Below are positions 9,691 through 32,753 of a stretch of 64,000 nt of DNA, in pieces. The first letter of the stretch is position 1. Every line of letters begins with the position of its first letter. The position numbers were made by a program, and so were the translations under genes. The notes beneath the pieces are model-generated. The model worked only from the letters and a program-made list of their open reading frames with translations. It was not told the origin of the DNA and did not search any database. Source of the DNA: Verrucosispora sp. NA02020 (lineage in GTDB: Bacteria > Actinomycetota > Actinomycetes > Mycobacteriales > Micromonosporaceae); assembly GCF_013364215.1 (NCBI RefSeq), contig NZ_CP054923.1, positions 1,426,001-1,490,000 of the forward strand, given 5' to 3'.

Positions 9691-12600
9691 TTCCGCCGGG
9701 TCGCTGGGGCCGACCGAGGACGACCTCATCGACCACCTGCTCGCGCAGGCGGGGATCACCGACACCGCCGCCCGTCCGGTCATCGCCGCGACCGGTGCGC
9801 CGACGGTGCTGTCGCCGGGCCAGGAACGCCTCTGGTTCCTCGACCGGTGGCGGCCGGGACTGCCGCTCTACAACGTGCCGGTCGCCTTCGCGCTGACCGG
9901 CGCGGTGGACCCCGACGCGCTGGGCGCCGCGGTGCAGCTCCTGGTCGACCGGCACGAGTCGCTGCGGACCGCCATCGACACCGAGCAGGGGCGGCCCCGG
10001 CTGCTCCGGGCCGAGGCGGGTACGCCGGTGTCGTGGCGCGTCGACGACCTGCGCGCCGCCGGGACGGGAGCCGAGGCGGCGGCGCGGGACGCGGCGCGTG
10101 CCGCCGTCGCCGAACCCTTCGACCTGTCGCGGGCACCACTGCTGCGCGCCGGGCTGATCCGGCACGCCGACGACGGGTGGCTGCTCTGGCTGTCGATCCA
10201 CCACGTCGCCTGCGACGGGCAGTCGCTGGAGATCCTGCTCGGCGAACTCGCCGAGGCGTACCGGGCGCTGGTCGCCGGCACCCGCCCGCCGGCCCGGGAC
10301 CGGTCCCTCGGCTACGGCGACTTCGCCGCCTGGCAGCGGGACCAGCTCACCGGTGACCGCCTGTCCGACGGCGTCGAGTGGTGGCGGCAGCAGCTCGACG
10401 ACCTGCCGCCGGTGCTGGAACTGCCCGCCGACCGGGTCCGCCGCCCGGTGCAGAGCTACGCCGGGCACACCCGGCACGCCGAGCTGGCGCCCGACGTGGC
10501 CGACGCCGTCCGGGCACTGGCCCGGCAGCGCTCCAGCACCGTCTTCGACGTCCTCTTCGCCAGCTTCGCCCTGCTGCTCGGGCGCTGGTCGCGCCGCACC
10601 GACGTGGTGGTGGCCACGCCGGTCGCCGGTCGGCCGGTGCCGGAGGTGGACGACCTGGTCGGGTTCTTCGTCAACACCCTCGCGCTGCGGGTGGACACCT
10701 CCGGCGCACCGACCTTCGCCGACCTGGTCGGTCGGGTCCGGGCCGCCTCGGCCGACGCCCAGGACCACCAGGACGTGCCGTTCGCGGCCCTGGTGGAGGC
10801 GCTCGCGCCGGAACGGGAGCTGGCCTGGTCGCCGCTGGTGCAGGTGCAGTTCGTGCTGCAACGCCAGGACCCCACCGGATGGCGGCTCGGCGACGGCGTG
10901 AACGCCGCCCCGGTCGGCATCGACACCGGCACCGCCAAGTTCGACGTCACCCTGCTGGTCTACGACACCGGCGCCGACGGCATGCGGGTGGAGCTGGAGT
11001 ACGCCACCGACCTCTTCGACGCCTCCACCATGGACCGCTTCGCCGCGCAGTGGTTCACGCTGGTGCAGCGGTTGGTCGCCGACGCGGACCGGTCCGTCGC
11101 CGAGGTCTGCGGCCTGCCGGAGCAGGAGCGCGACACGATCGAGGGCTGGTCGGGCATCACCCGGACCTTCCCCGTCGACGCGCCCATCGGCGACCTGGTC
11201 GCCCGGCACGCGCAGCAGCGCCCCGACCACGTCGCGGTGCTCGACGGCGAGACCCGCACCACGTACGCGGACCTGCTGGCCGCCGCCGACGCGGTGGCCG
11301 CCACCCTGCGCCGGGCCGGTGTCGGTCGGGGCGACATGGTGGGGGTGTGCTGCCGCCGCTCGACCGACCTGGTCGTCGGGATGCTCGGTGCGCTGCGGGC
11401 GGGGGCGGCCTACGTGCCGCTGGACCCCAACTACCCGGCCGACCGGCTCGACTTCATCGTGCGCGACAGCGGCCTGCGGGTCGTGGTGGCCCAGAGCGAC
11501 GCGATCCCGGCCGACCTGACGCTGCCCGAGGACGTCCGCACCGTGGCGATCGAGCAGGCGGTACGCGTCGACACCGCCGACGCCCCGGACCTCGTCCCAC
11601 CGGCGGTCGACGACCCCGCGTACCTCATCTACACCTCCGGATCGACCGGGCTGCCGAAGGCGGTCATGGTCTCGCACCGCAACGTGCTGCGGCTGTTCGC
11701 GGCCACCGAGGAGCAGTTCCACTTCGGCCCGCAGGACGTGTTCAGCCTCTTCCACTCCGCCTCGTTCGACGTCTCCGTCTTCGAGGCGTGGGGCGCGCTG
11801 ACCCACGGCGCCACGCTGGCGGTGGTGCGCTACTGGGAGAGCCGCGACCCGGAGGCGTTCTACGAGTTGGTGGAGCGCGCCGGAGTCACCGTGCTCAGCC
11901 AGACGCCGGGGGCGTTCCGGCAGTTCGAGGCCGTCGACGAGCGGCGTCGGGCGGACCTGGCCGTCCGGGTGGTCATCTTCGCGGGCGAGGCGCTGGACCC
12001 CGACGCGGTGCGTCGCTGGTGGACCCGGCACCCGGAGACCAGCCCCGAGATGGTCAACATGTACGGCATCACCGAGACCACGGTGCACACCACGTACTGC
12101 CTGCTCACCGCCGATCTGCTGGCCGAGCGGCACAGCCCGATCGGGCGGCAGGTGGCCGACCTGAGCCTGCACGTGCTGGACGAGTACGGCCGTCCCGCCC
12201 CGATCGGCGTACCCGGTGAGCTCTATGTCGGCGGTGACGGCGTGGCGCACGGCTACTGGCGTCGGCCGGAGCTGACCGCGCAGCGTTTCGTCGCCGACCC
12301 GGTGGTCCCGGGCGGACGGCGCTACCGCAGCGGCGACCTGGCGACCTGGCGTCCCGACGGCACGCTGGAGTACCTGGGCCGCCTCGACCACCAGGTCAAG
12401 ATCCGGGGCTTCCGGATCGAACCGGCCGAGGTCGAGGCCGCGCTGCTGGCCCACCCCGCGGTGAGCGCCTGCCTGGTGATCGCGCACGGCGAGGCGGGCA
12501 CCGAACGTCGGCTCGTCGCCTACCTGGTCGCCGACGGCGACCTGACCGTTCCCGAGGTGCACGAGTTCCTCGAACCGACGCTGCCCAGCCACATGATCCC

Positions 12601-15600
12601 GTCGGTGGTGACGGTGCTCGACGCCTTCCCGCTGACCGCCAACGGCAAGATCGACCGGCGACGGCTGCCGGAGCCCGGCGTCGACCGCCCGGCGCTGGCC
12701 CGGGCGTACGTGGCGCCCCGCAACGAGACCGAGCAGGCTCTCGCCGAGATCTGGGCGACCGTGCTGGAACTCGACCAGGTCAGCGTCGAGGACAACTTCT
12801 TCCACCTCGGCGGCGACTCGATCCGCAGCGTCCAGGTGATCGGCCTGGCCCGCGCCAAGGGGCTCGACTTCTCGTTGCAGCAACTGTTCCAGCGCACCAC
12901 CATCGCCGCGCTGGCCGGTGAGGTCACCACCGCGCAGGCGCCCGCCGCCGAGCGGCGGCCCTTCGCGCTGATCTCCGAGGCGGACCGGGAGCGGCTGCCC
13001 GAGGACGCGGTGGACGCGTACCCGATGGCGGTGCTCCAGGCCGGGATGATCTTCCACATGGAGGCCGACGAGGGACGTCGGCTGTACCAGAACGTCGACA
13101 GCTTCCACGTCCGCGCGCCGTTCGACGAGGCGTTGATCCGGCGGGCCGTCGGGCAGATCGTCGACCGGCACGACATCCTGCGGACCTCGTTCCACCTCAG
13201 CGAGTACAGCGAGATGCTCCAGGTGGTGCACCGCGAGGCGGACCTGCCGATCGAGGTGTACGACGTCCGCGAGCTGGACGAGCAGGAGCAGGACCGCCGC
13301 ATCGTCGAGGTGATCGAGGGGCTGCGCGAGGTCCCGTTCGACCTGGCCCGGCCGCCGCTGTGGCGCTTCGTCTTCCACTGGCGCAGCGCGGAGTCCTTCG
13401 AGTGGACCCTGGTCGAGCACCACGCCATCCTCGACGGCTGGAGCCTGCACTCCTCGATCACCGAGATCCTGCAGCGCTATATGGAACTGATGCGCGACCC
13501 GTCGAGCAGCGCCGATCCGAAGCCCGCCTCGACCTACCGCGAGTTCGTCGAGGCCGAGCGGGAGGCGCTCGCCTCGACGGAGGAGCGGGAGTTCTGGTCG
13601 GCGCGGGTCCGGCAGGCCAACCGCCTCCGGCTGCCGCGCTGGCCGCAGGGCGCCGAGGTGGAGCCGCTGCCGGAGCCGGAGCCCGCCGCGGACGAGCAGC
13701 CGCTGCTGGAGTGGGAACTGCCGCCGGGACACTCCGACTTCTACCGCTGGCTGGAGACGAAGATCCCGGACGACCTCTGTGCCGGGTTGGAGCGGGTGGC
13801 CGCCGGTGTCGGCGTACCGCTGAAGAGCGTGCTGCTCGCCGCGCACATGCGGGTGCTGGCCCACCTGACCGGCAGCCGTGAGGTGTCCACCGGGATGGCC
13901 TTCAACGGCCGCCTGGAGGTGCTCGACGGCACCGAGTCGCGGGGCCTGTTCCTCAACTCGTTGCCGGTCACCGCGACCGTGGCCGGTGGCACCTGGGCGG
14001 ACCTGATCCGGGCGATGCTCGACGAGGAGAACGAGCTGCTGCCGCACCGCCGCTTCCCGATGGCGGAGATCCAGCGCCTGGCCGGCGGGGAGTCGCTCTA
14101 CGAGTCGCACTTCGTCTACAACCACTTCCACGTCATGCGGGGCCTGGCCGACCGGGACGTCCGGATCGTCGATCCGAAGATCAACTCCTTCACCACCATG
14201 CGGGTCGAGCCGACCAACTACCCGTTCGTCTGCGGCTTCCTACGTGACCCGGGCGCCAGCGGGCTGCTGATGGGGCTCGACTACCACACCACCGAGTTCT
14301 CGCCGGAGCAGATCCGGCGCGTACGCGGCTACTACCTGGCCGCGCTGCGCTCCATCGCGGCCGACCCGGACCGCTCGTTGGTCGAGGTGGACCTCACCTC
14401 GCCCGCCGAACGCGCCCAGGTCGACGGGTGGAACCGGACCGGGCGGGAGCAGTCCCCGGAGCTGACCGTGGACGCGCTGGTGGCCGGCTGGGCGCAGGCG
14501 ACGCCGGATGCCGTCGCGGTGGTCGACGGCGAGGTGTCGGTGTCGTACGCGTCGCTGCTGGCCCGCGCGGACGCGCTGGCGGCGCGCTTGACGGAGTCCG
14601 GCGTGGGCCGGGGTTCGTTGGTCGGCCTGTGCTGCCGGCGCTCCGCCGACCTCGTGGTGGGGATGCTCGGCGTGCTGCGGGCCGGTGGCGCGTACGTGCC
14701 GCTGGACCCGGACTACCCGGCGCAGCGGTTGGAGTTCATGCTGACCGACACCGACGTGCGGGTGGTGGTGGGGCACCGGGACCTGCTCGACCAGCTCCCG
14801 CTGACCGGCCGCGAGACCGTCGACATCACCGACGTGCCGCCGCTGCCCGACGGCCGGGGGACGCCGACCGTGGCCGGCACCGTCACCGAGGACGCCGCGT
14901 CGCTCATCTACACCTCCGGTTCGACCGGTCGGCCCAAGGGCGCGGTCGTGCCGCACCGTGGCATCGTCCGCCTGGTCCGCGACACCGACCTGATCCGGCC
15001 CGAGGAACTGCGCGCCGTCGGCCAGGTCTCCAACGCCTCCTTCGACCCGCTGCTGTTCGAGGTCTGGGGGCCGCTGCTCAACGGCGGCCGGGTGGTGGTG
15101 GTCCCCACCGACGTGGCGCTCTCGCCGCCGCGCTTCGTCGAACTGCTGCGCCGGGAGAACGTCAGCGCCGTCGCGATCGTCACCGCGTTGTTCAACTCCA
15201 CGGTCAACGAGATCCCGGACGCCTTCACCACGCTCCAGCAGGTCTACATCGGCGGTGAGCGGATCAACCTCGGCGCGATCGACGCCGCGGTGCGGGCGGG
15301 CGGTGCCCGGATGAACAACATCTACGGCCCGACCGAGGTCACCAGCATCTCGACCTGCAACCCGCTGCCCGAGGTCCCGGCCAGCTCCGGCGCGATCGGT
15401 GCGGCGATCACCAACACCACCACGTACGTGGTGGACGAGTGGGGCCGTCCGGTCGGCGTGGGGGTTCCCGGCGAGCTGTGGCTGGGCGGCCCCGGTGTCG
15501 CCTGGTGCTACTGGAACCGGCCGGGGCTGACCGCCGACCGGTTCGTGCCGGACGCCTTCTCCGGTGTGCCCGGTGCCCGGCTCTACCGGACCGGGGACGT

Positions 15601-16297
15601 GGTCTCCTGGCGTGCCGACGGGACGTTGGAGTTCGTCGGCCGCGCCGACCACCAGGTCAAGGTCCGGGGTTTCCGGGTCGAGCTGGGTGAGGTCGAGGCG
15701 GTGCTGGTGGCGCACCCGACGGTGGCCTCCGGGGTGGTGCTGGCGCTGCGGTCCGGCACCGGCCCGGTGCGCCTGGTCGGCTACGTCGAGCCGGCGGCCG
15801 GCACGTCCGTGGACGTGGCCGGGCTGCGCGCGTTCATGGCCGAGCGCCTGCCGGAGTACGAGGTGCCGTCCGCGTTCGTGGTGATGGGCACGCTGCCGCT
15901 CACCCCGAACGGGAAGATCGACCGGGCGGTGCTGCCGGAGCCCGACCCCGAGCGGCCGGAGGCCGCAGGTGCGCACGTTGCCCCGCGCGACGCCCTGGAA
16001 CGGGAGGTCGCCGCCGTCTGGGCCGACATCCTCGGCGTCGAGCGGGTCGGCATCGGCGACAACTTCTTCGCCCTCGGCGGGCACTCGCTCCAGGCCGTGC
16101 AGGTGGCGTTCCGCATCCGCACCACGTTCGGGGTGGACCTGGAACTGCGCCGGATCCTCGAAGCGCCGTACGTCGAGGACCTGGCCAAGGCCATCAACGA
16201 GGCGCTCGGCGAACAGGACGACCTCCTCGCCGAGGCGCTGGAGAGCGTCGAGTCGATGTCCGACGAGGACGTCCGGGCGCTCCTGGCGAACTCCTAG
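9677..16297 (+). CDS. NRPS, C-A-T-C-A-T
   Basis: A 2206-residue two-module synthetase. C1 spans about 45-475 (HHVACDG near 175), A1 475-1005, T1 is LGGDSIRS (Ser about 1047), C2 1094-1575 (HHAILDGWS near 1248), A2 1576-2090 and T2 LGGHSLQAV (about 2135), with an acidic tail ending in LLANS. A1 pocket reads DVFSIAMVHK and A2 reads DPFAYGISIK; I match neither to a residue with confidence. C2 differs from the other C domains: it opens with [15 protein letters not shown], the style often seen after GGDS carriers. No epimerisation domain is present. I start at the GTG at 9677 because AAGGAGAACACTG precedes it; it overlaps the end of the previous gene by 14 nt. Confidence 0.92.
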   Translation: MTTTDSAGSLGPTEDDLIDHLLAQAGITDTAARPVIAATGAPTVLSPGQERLWFLDRWRPGLPLYNVPVAFALTGAVDPDALGAAVQLLVDRHESLRTAIDTEQGRPRLLRAEAGTPVSWRVDDLRAAGTGAEAAARDAARAAVAEPFDLSRAPLLRAGLIRHADDGWLLWLSIHHVACDGQSLEILLGELAEAYRALVAGTRPPARDRSLGYGDFAAWQRDQLTGDRLSDGVEWWRQQLDDLPPVLELPADRVRRPVQSYAGHTRHAELAPDVADAVRALARQRSSTVFDVLFASFALLLGRWSRRTDVVVATPVAGRPVPEVDDLVGFFVNTLALRVDTSGAPTFADLVGRVRAASADAQDHQDVPFAALVEALAPERELAWSPLVQVQFVLQRQDPTGWRLGDGVNAAPVGIDTGTAKFDVTLLVYDTGADGMRVELEYATDLFDASTMDRFAAQWFTLVQRLVADADRSVAEVCGLPEQERDTIEGWSGITRTFPVDAPIGDLVARHAQQRPDHVAVLDGETRTTYADLLAAADAVAATLRRAGVGRGDMVGVCCRRSTDLVVGMLGALRAGAAYVPLDPNYPADRLDFIVRDSGLRVVVAQSDAIPADLTLPEDVRTVAIEQAVRVDTADAPDLVPPAVDDPAYLIYTSGSTGLPKAVMVSHRNVLRLFAATEEQFHFGPQDVFSLFHSASFDVSVFEAWGALTHGATLAVVRYWESRDPEAFYELVERAGVTVLSQTPGAFRQFEAVDERRRADLAVRVVIFAGEALDPDAVRRWWTRHPETSPEMVNMYGITETTVHTTYCLLTADLLAERHSPIGRQVADLSLHVLDEYGRPAPIGVPGELYVGGDGVAHGYWRRPELTAQRFVADPVVPGGRRYRSGDLATWRPDGTLEYLGRLDHQVKIRGFRIEPAEVEAALLAHPAVSACLVIAHGEAGTERRLVAYLVADGDLTVPEVHEFLEPTLPSHMIPSVVTVLDAFPLTANGKIDRRRLPEPGVDRPALARAYVAPRNETEQALAEIWATVLELDQVSVEDNFFHLGGDSIRSVQVIGLARAKGLDFSLQQLFQRTTIAALAGEVTTAQAPAAERRPFALISEADRERLPEDAVDAYPMAVLQAGMIFHMEADEGRRLYQNVDSFHVRAPFDEALIRRAVGQIVDRHDILRTSFHLSEYSEMLQVVHREADLPIEVYDVRELDEQEQDRRIVEVIEGLREVPFDLARPPLWRFVFHWRSAESFEWTLVEHHAILDGWSLHSSITEILQRYMELMRDPSSSADPKPASTYREFVEAEREALASTEEREFWSARVRQANRLRLPRWPQGAEVEPLPEPEPAADEQPLLEWELPPGHSDFYRWLETKIPDDLCAGLERVAAGVGVPLKSVLLAAHMRVLAHLTGSREVSTGMAFNGRLEVLDGTESRGLFLNSLPVTATVAGGTWADLIRAMLDEENELLPHRRFPMAEIQRLAGGESLYESHFVYNHFHVMRGLADRDVRIVDPKINSFTTMRVEPTNYPFVCGFLRDPGASGLLMGLDYHTTEFSPEQIRRVRGYYLAALRSIAADPDRSLVEVDLTSPAERAQVDGWNRTGREQSPELTVDALVAGWAQATPDAVAVVDGEVSVSYASLLARADALAARLTESGVGRGSLVGLCCRRSADLVVGMLGVLRAGGAYVPLDPDYPAQRLEFMLTDTDVRVVVGHRDLLDQLPLTGRETVDITDVPPLPDGRGTPTVAGTVTEDAASLIYTSGSTGRPKGAVVPHRGIVRLVRDTDLIRPEELRAVGQVSNASFDPLLFEVWGPLLNGGRVVVVPTDVALSPPRFVELLRRENVSAVAIVTALFNSTVNEIPDAFTTLQQVYIGGERINLGAIDAAVRAGGARMNNIYGPTEVTSISTCNPLPEVPASSGAIGAAITNTTTYVVDEWGRPVGVGVPGELWLGGPGVAWCYWNRPGLTADRFVPDAFSGVPGARLYRTGDVVSWRADGTLEFVGRADHQVKVRGFRVELGEVEAVLVAHPTVASGVVLALRSGTGPVRLVGYVEPAAGTSVDVAGLRAFMAERLPEYEVPSAFVVMGTLPLTPNGKIDRAVLPEPDPERPEAAGAHVAPRDALEREVAAVWADILGVERVGIGDNFFALGGHSLQAVQVAFRIRTTFGVDLELRRILEAPYVEDLAKAINEALGEQDDLLAEALESVESMSDEDVRALLANS

Positions 16298-16332
16298 CCG
16301 GCCACCGACGGCCCAGTTCCGAAGGGACCTCC

Positions 16333-26769
<10,437 letters not shown>

Positions 26770-26781
26770 GAGGAACCACCG

Positions 26782-28552
<1,771 letters not shown>

Positions 28553-28553
<1 letters not shown>

Positions 28554-29095
28554 TGACGGTCGTACCGATGCGTCCCGGGTCCGAGCCGTCGCTGGCCGAC
28601 GGCTGCCGGACCTTCATGAGCGGTTTCCCGACCGGCGTGGCGGTGGTGACCAGTGTGGACGGCGAGGGGGCGCCGTGGGGGCTGACCTGCTCGTCGCTGA
28701 TGAGCGTCACGCTGGAGCCGCCGACGCTGCTGGTCAGCCTCAAGGTGGGCAGCCGCACGCTGGCCGCCATCGAGGACCGGGGGAGGTTCGGGGTCAACCT
28801 GCTGCACGCCGGGGGCCAGCGGGCCGCCGAGGTCTTCGCCACCGGTCAGGCGGACCGCTTCCACCAGGTGAGGTGGCAGCCCCGAGGCGACGACCGGTTG
28901 CCGTGGCTGGTGGAGGACGCCTGCGGGTTCGCCGCCTGCGCCCTCTCCGACGTCCGGGTCGTCGGTGACCACGCGCTGGTGGTGGGCCAGGTCTCCGACG
29001 TCCAGTACACCGCCGACACCCCGCTGCTGTACGGGTTGCGCCAGTACTCGCGCTGGCAGCCCTCGATCGTGGAAGGGTCCACGTGCGCCAGCTAG
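28553..29095 (+). CDS. Flavin reductase, partner of the halogenase
   Basis: A 180-residue protein of the FMN-binding split-barrel flavin reductase family. The signature FPTGVAVVTS is followed by APWGLTCSSLMSVTLEPP and LLVSLKVGS. It reduces free flavin with NAD(P)H and supplies the diffusible FADH2 that the halogenase needs. The ATG overlaps the halogenase stop by one base (TGATG), and the gene's own end overlaps the radical SAM gene by 13 nt, so the three are translationally linked. Confidence 0.88.
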
Positions 29096-31032
29096 TCCTC
29101 GTCAACATGCCCTTCGCCGACCGGCGTCGACCGTCGTTCGCGCTCAGTCAGCTCTCCGCGTTGGTCCGCCGGGACTTCCCGGACGACTTCGACGTGCGGG
29201 TCTGCTACCTCAACCACGACTTCGTCCGCTACTTCGGCGCGCAGGAGTACGACGCCATCGCCGGGGACATGGACTTCCACGTCGCCGGGGTGGGGGACTG
29301 GATGTTCCGGCAGCTCGCCTTCCCGGAGCTGCCGGACAACGTGGACGAGTACTTCAGCCGCTACTTCACCGGCCCGGCAAAGGCCGACCTGCGGCGTACC
29401 GTGCTGCGCCGGCGCGAGGGTCTCAAGGACTTCCTCCGTGGCATGGTGGAGAAGTACCGCCTCGACGAGGCGGACCTGCTCGGCTTCAGCTCGATGTTCA
29501 CGCAGAACCTGCCCAGCCTCGCGGCGGCCCGGATGGTCAAGGACCGCAACCCGGCGGTGACCACGCTGATCGGCGGCGCCAACTGCGAGGCGCCGATGGG
29601 CGCGGCGTTGGCGCAGAACTGCCCGCAGCTCGACTTCGTCTTCTCCGGCCCGGCGCTGGTCACGTTCCCCGAGTTCCTGCGCAGCGTGCTCGACGACGAC
29701 CTGGAGCGGGCGCACCGGATCCGTGGGGTCGTCACCCGGCGGAACCAGATGGAGAGCCGCTACCGCAAGGGGATCGGCCCCAACGCCGACATCGACGACT
29801 ACTTCGACCCCGACTACACCGAGTTCCGCGAGTCGTTCGACCAGATGGTGCAGCTACCGGCCGCCGCGGCGGAGCCGATGCTGTTCTTCGAGACCTCGCG
29901 GGGCTGCTGGTGGGGGGAGCGGGCACACTGCACGTTCTGCGGCCTCAACGGTCAGACCATGGCCTACCGGGCGATGCGACCGGAGAACGCGCTCAAGCAG
30001 TTCGACTGGCTCTTCTCGCACGCGCCGTGGGCGAAGAAGTACTGCTGCACGGACAACATCATGCCGATGGACTACCTCACCGACGTGTTCCCGAAGCTCG
30101 ATCCGCCCGAGGGCATCTCGATCTTCTACGAGGTGAAGGTCGGCCTGGACATCGAGGACATGACGGTGCTGGAACGCGCCGGGGTGAACGAGATCCAGCC
30201 GGGCATCGAGGCGATGGCGACGCCGACGCTCAAGCTGATGCGCAAGGGCACGTCGTCGTTCCAGAACATCCAGTTCCTGAAGAACTGCCTGCGGCTCGGG
30301 ATCAGCCCGGTGTGGAACCTGCTGATCGGGTTCCCCGGCGAGGCCGAGGAGACCTACCGGCGCTACGTCGAGGACCTGCCGCTGCTGGCCCATCTGCCGC
30401 CGCCGCAGGGCTGCTTCCCGGTGCGGTTCGACCGGTTCAGCCCGTACTTCAACAACGCCGCCGAGTACGGGCTGGACCTGGAACCGGTGGACCACTACCG
30501 GCTGACGTACCCGTTCGACCGCGACGGCCTGCGCGACGTGGCCTACTACTTCGCCGACCAGAACGTCTCCGACTACATGATCTCGTCGGCGACCTGGCTG
30601 CGTCCGCTGCGCGAGCGGGTCGGGCAGTGGAACTCGGCGTGGGCGGCGGGCAGCGGCCCGGCGCTGACCCTGACCCGGACCGCCGGTGGCACCACGATCC
30701 GGGACACCCGCGCGGGTGCGGAGCTGGTCTACCCGATCGACGAGGTCGACACCGAGCTGCTGCTGCACCTCGACAAGCCGGTACGGGTGGACAAGCTGGG
30801 CGCCGAGCTGCCGCATCTGGCCGAGGTGCTGGAGGCGCGGCTGGCCGGACTGCGGGAACGCGGGCTGCTCTTCTTCGAGGGACACCGGGTCATGAGCGTC
30901 TGCGTCTCCGACAGCGACGTCGACCCGATGCCCCGCCCCCGCCGCACCGTGGTCGGCGGGACGCGGTCGCTGCCGCTGTCGCCGACCCGGCCGCCCCGGG
31001 ACGTCCGGAACCTGTCCCTTCCGGTGGCCTGA
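29083..31032 (+). CDS. B12-type radical SAM protein of the RiPP-maturase (rSAM_ocin) class inside the NRPS operon
   Basis: A 649-residue protein. Residues 1-210 form a cobalamin-binding-like Rossmann domain. The radical SAM cluster motif is C275-x7-C283-x2-C286 in GCWWGERAHCTFCGLNG, the pattern of the RiPP maturation radical SAM protein 1 family, whose members are thought to be C-methyltransferases. The C-terminal part (about 500-649) resembles the accessory domain of that family. The GTG start follows GGAAGGG. It shares the cluster spacing and flanking residues with the maturase at 39551, yet no precursor gene is seen beside it. Its substrate could be a carrier-bound or finished nonribosomal peptide, or an amino-acid precursor. 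Confidence 0.82.
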   Translation: MRQLVLVNMPFADRRRPSFALSQLSALVRRDFPDDFDVRVCYLNHDFVRYFGAQEYDAIAGDMDFHVAGVGDWMFRQLAFPELPDNVDEYFSRYFTGPAKADLRRTVLRRREGLKDFLRGMVEKYRLDEADLLGFSSMFTQNLPSLAAARMVKDRNPAVTTLIGGANCEAPMGAALAQNCPQLDFVFSGPALVTFPEFLRSVLDDDLERAHRIRGVVTRRNQMESRYRKGIGPNADIDDYFDPDYTEFRESFDQMVQLPAAAAEPMLFFETSRGCWWGERAHCTFCGLNGQTMAYRAMRPENALKQFDWLFSHAPWAKKYCCTDNIMPMDYLTDVFPKLDPPEGISIFYEVKVGLDIEDMTVLERAGVNEIQPGIEAMATPTLKLMRKGTSSFQNIQFLKNCLRLGISPVWNLLIGFPGEAEETYRRYVEDLPLLAHLPPPQGCFPVRFDRFSPYFNNAAEYGLDLEPVDHYRLTYPFDRDGLRDVAYYFADQNVSDYMISSATWLRPLRERVGQWNSAWAAGSGPALTLTRTAGGTTIRDTRAGAELVYPIDEVDTELLLHLDKPVRVDKLGAELPHLAEVLEARLAGLRERGLLFFEGHRVMSVCVSDSDVDPMPRPRRTVVGGTRSLPLSPTRPPRDVRNLSLPVA

Positions 31033-31054
31033 CCCAGGAGCGAGGGAGTCAGTC

Positions 31055-31873
31055 ATGCCACTCGTCGTGGCCAACGGCACGAAGATCAGCTATGCCGAGC
31101 GCGGCACCGGGGAACCCGTCGTCCTGGTGATGGGGACCGGTAGCCCGGGCAGCGTGTGGCAGCTGCACCAGGTGCCGGCGCTGGTGACGGCCGGGTACCG
31201 GGTCGTCACCTTCGACAACCGTGGCGTCGCGCCGGTGCCGCCGGGCGCGGCGAAGCCGACCGTGGAAGACCTCGTCGGCGACGTCGTCGCCCTGGTCGAG
31301 CGAATCTGCGGCGGCCGGGCCCGGCTGGTCGGCACGTCGATGGGCGCGCACGTGGTGCAGGAGGTGATGGTCACCCGGCCGGACCTGGTGCGGCAGGCGG
31401 TGCTGATGGCGACGCGGGGCCGGACCGACACGTTCCGGGGCGCGCTCGCCACGGCGGAGGCGGCCATCGCGCTGGGGGAGGCGACGCTGCCGCCGCAGGC
31501 GTACGCCGTGTGGCGGCTGATCCAGAGCCTGTCCCCGCACACGCTCAACGACGAGAAGCAGGCCCGCTCCTGGCTGGACCTGATGGAGTTCTTCCCGCCC
31601 TCTCTGGAGGTGGCCGAGGCCCAGACCGAACTGGAACGGATGGCGGACCGGCTCGACGCGTACCGGGCCGTCACACCGCCGACGGACGGCACTCTGGTGG
31701 TCGGCTTCGCCGACGACCTGGTGACTCCGCCGCATCTCGGTCGGGAGGTCGCCGAGGCGATCCCCGGCGCCCGGTTCACCGAGGTCGCCCGGTGCGGGCA
31801 CTTCGGTTATCTGGAACGGCCGGACGCCGTCAACGCCCTGCTCGTCGAGTTCTTCCGGTCAACCGTGGCGTGA
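31055..31873 (+). CDS. Alpha/beta hydrolase
   Basis: A 272-residue alpha/beta-hydrolase. The oxyanion region is LVMGTGSPGS, the nucleophile elbow is GTSMGA (Ser 95) and the catalytic histidine lies in CGHFGYLERP (His 249). The fold matches the small TAP-like esterase/peptidase group rather than classical type II thioesterases. It starts 22 bp after the radical SAM gene behind a CAGGAGCGAGGGAG ribosome-binding site. Possible jobs are removal of mis-loaded acyl groups from carriers or trimming of the product. There is no direct evidence for either. Confidence 0.8.
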   Translation: MPLVVANGTKISYAERGTGEPVVLVMGTGSPGSVWQLHQVPALVTAGYRVVTFDNRGVAPVPPGAAKPTVEDLVGDVVALVERICGGRARLVGTSMGAHVVQEVMVTRPDLVRQAVLMATRGRTDTFRGALATAEAAIALGEATLPPQAYAVWRLIQSLSPHTLNDEKQARSWLDLMEFFPPSLEVAEAQTELERMADRLDAYRAVTPPTDGTLVVGFADDLVTPPHLGREVAEAIPGARFTEVARCGHFGYLERPDAVNALLVEFFRSTVA

Positions 31874-31981
31874 CCGTGTTCCTTCCGCATGTTCGACGCG
31901 ATGAAAGTGCGTTGTCCGCGCCGCGGCCGGTGGCTCGGGCATGGGCGAAAACGGCGTAAGAGAAGCGAATAGGAGGTAACT

Positions 31982-32743
31982 GTGGAAGCTTCTGTGGTGG
32001 ATCCCCTCGCGAAACTCGCGGCGCACGAGGTCAGCTCGGAACAGCTGACCGAGGCACGTGAGCACCTCGCGAAGTTCGGTTTCACGAAAGTGTCCTTCGT
32101 CGTTCCGGAGGAGTTGAAGGAGACCGTCGCGACCGAGGTGCTGAACCTGGTCGGCGAGGCCGGTGTCCGACGCGACCTGCGGTTCGCCGCGACCGGCAAC
32201 ACCCTGCGCCGGATGCGCAACGTGCGACGGGACGAGGTGGCCGAGCGCAGCACGGTCATCCCGGCGGTGTACCAGTCCGAGGCCCTGCTCGCGCTGCTCT
32301 CGAAGGTGGCCGGCGAAGCCGTGCTGCCCTGCCCGTACGAGCCGGAGCAGTACGTGATCACCCGGCTCGAGGAGAGCGGGGACACGCACGGCTGGCACTG
32401 GGACGACTACGCCTTCGCGCTGGTCTGGATCATCGAGTGCCCGGCGGTCGAGCACGGCGGCTTCGTGCAGTGCGTGCCGGGGACGACGTGGAACAAGGAG
32501 AACCCGGAGATCCACCGGGCCTTCCTGGCCGGCCCGACCTATTCGGCCTCCTTCGTGCCCGGTGACCTCTATCTGATGCGCACCGACACCACCTTGCACA
32601 GGGTCTATCCGATCACCGGGGGAGTACGGACGATCATCAATATGGGTTACGCCGCCACCACCGATCTGGAACGGCACATCTCACACGAGACGATGGACGC
32701 GTTGTGGGCTGAGTCGTCTCCGGCGGCGCCACAAATCCGCTAA
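31982..32743 (+). CDS. Fe(II)/2-oxoglutarate-dependent oxygenase-like protein
   Basis: A 253-residue protein with a jelly-roll facial triad: H139-W-D141 in GWHWDDYAFAL and a distal histidine H206 in TTLHRVYPI. GGFVQCVPGTTW lies between them. The HxD form argues for hydroxylation rather than halogenation, since halogenases of this fold usually carry HxG or HxA. It may belong to an ArpA-like group, but I cannot name a characterised homologue. A perfect AGGAGGTAACT ribosome-binding site precedes the GTG. It sits 108 bp after the hydrolase and 10 bp before the methyltransferase, so it should modify a residue or precursor of the peptide. Confidence 0.7.
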   Translation: MEASVVDPLAKLAAHEVSSEQLTEAREHLAKFGFTKVSFVVPEELKETVATEVLNLVGEAGVRRDLRFAATGNTLRRMRNVRRDEVAERSTVIPAVYQSEALLALLSKVAGEAVLPCPYEPEQYVITRLEESGDTHGWHWDDYAFALVWIIECPAVEHGGFVQCVPGTTWNKENPEIHRAFLAGPTYSASFVPGDLYLMRTDTTLHRVYPITGGVRTIINMGYAATTDLERHISHETMDALWAESSPAAPQIR

Positions 32744-32753
32744 GGAGGAAACA

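Noticed and set aside
12955..14400. C2 of the second NRPS as an epimerisation or dual C/E domain
   Set aside because: It has HHAILDGWS, a normal condensation motif, and lacks the extra N-terminal HHxxxxxGD motif expected for dual domains.
31889..31972. A 27-codon basic ORF just before the 2-oxoglutarate oxygenase
   Set aside because: It has no ribosome-binding site, and its composition (Arg/Lys-rich from GC-rich sequence) is typical of chance ORFs. Its end overlaps the ribosome-binding site of the real gene.
31982..32743. The HxD oxygenase as a 2-oxoglutarate-dependent halogenase
   Set aside because: The aspartate is present (H139-W-D141), so no open iron site for halide is expected.
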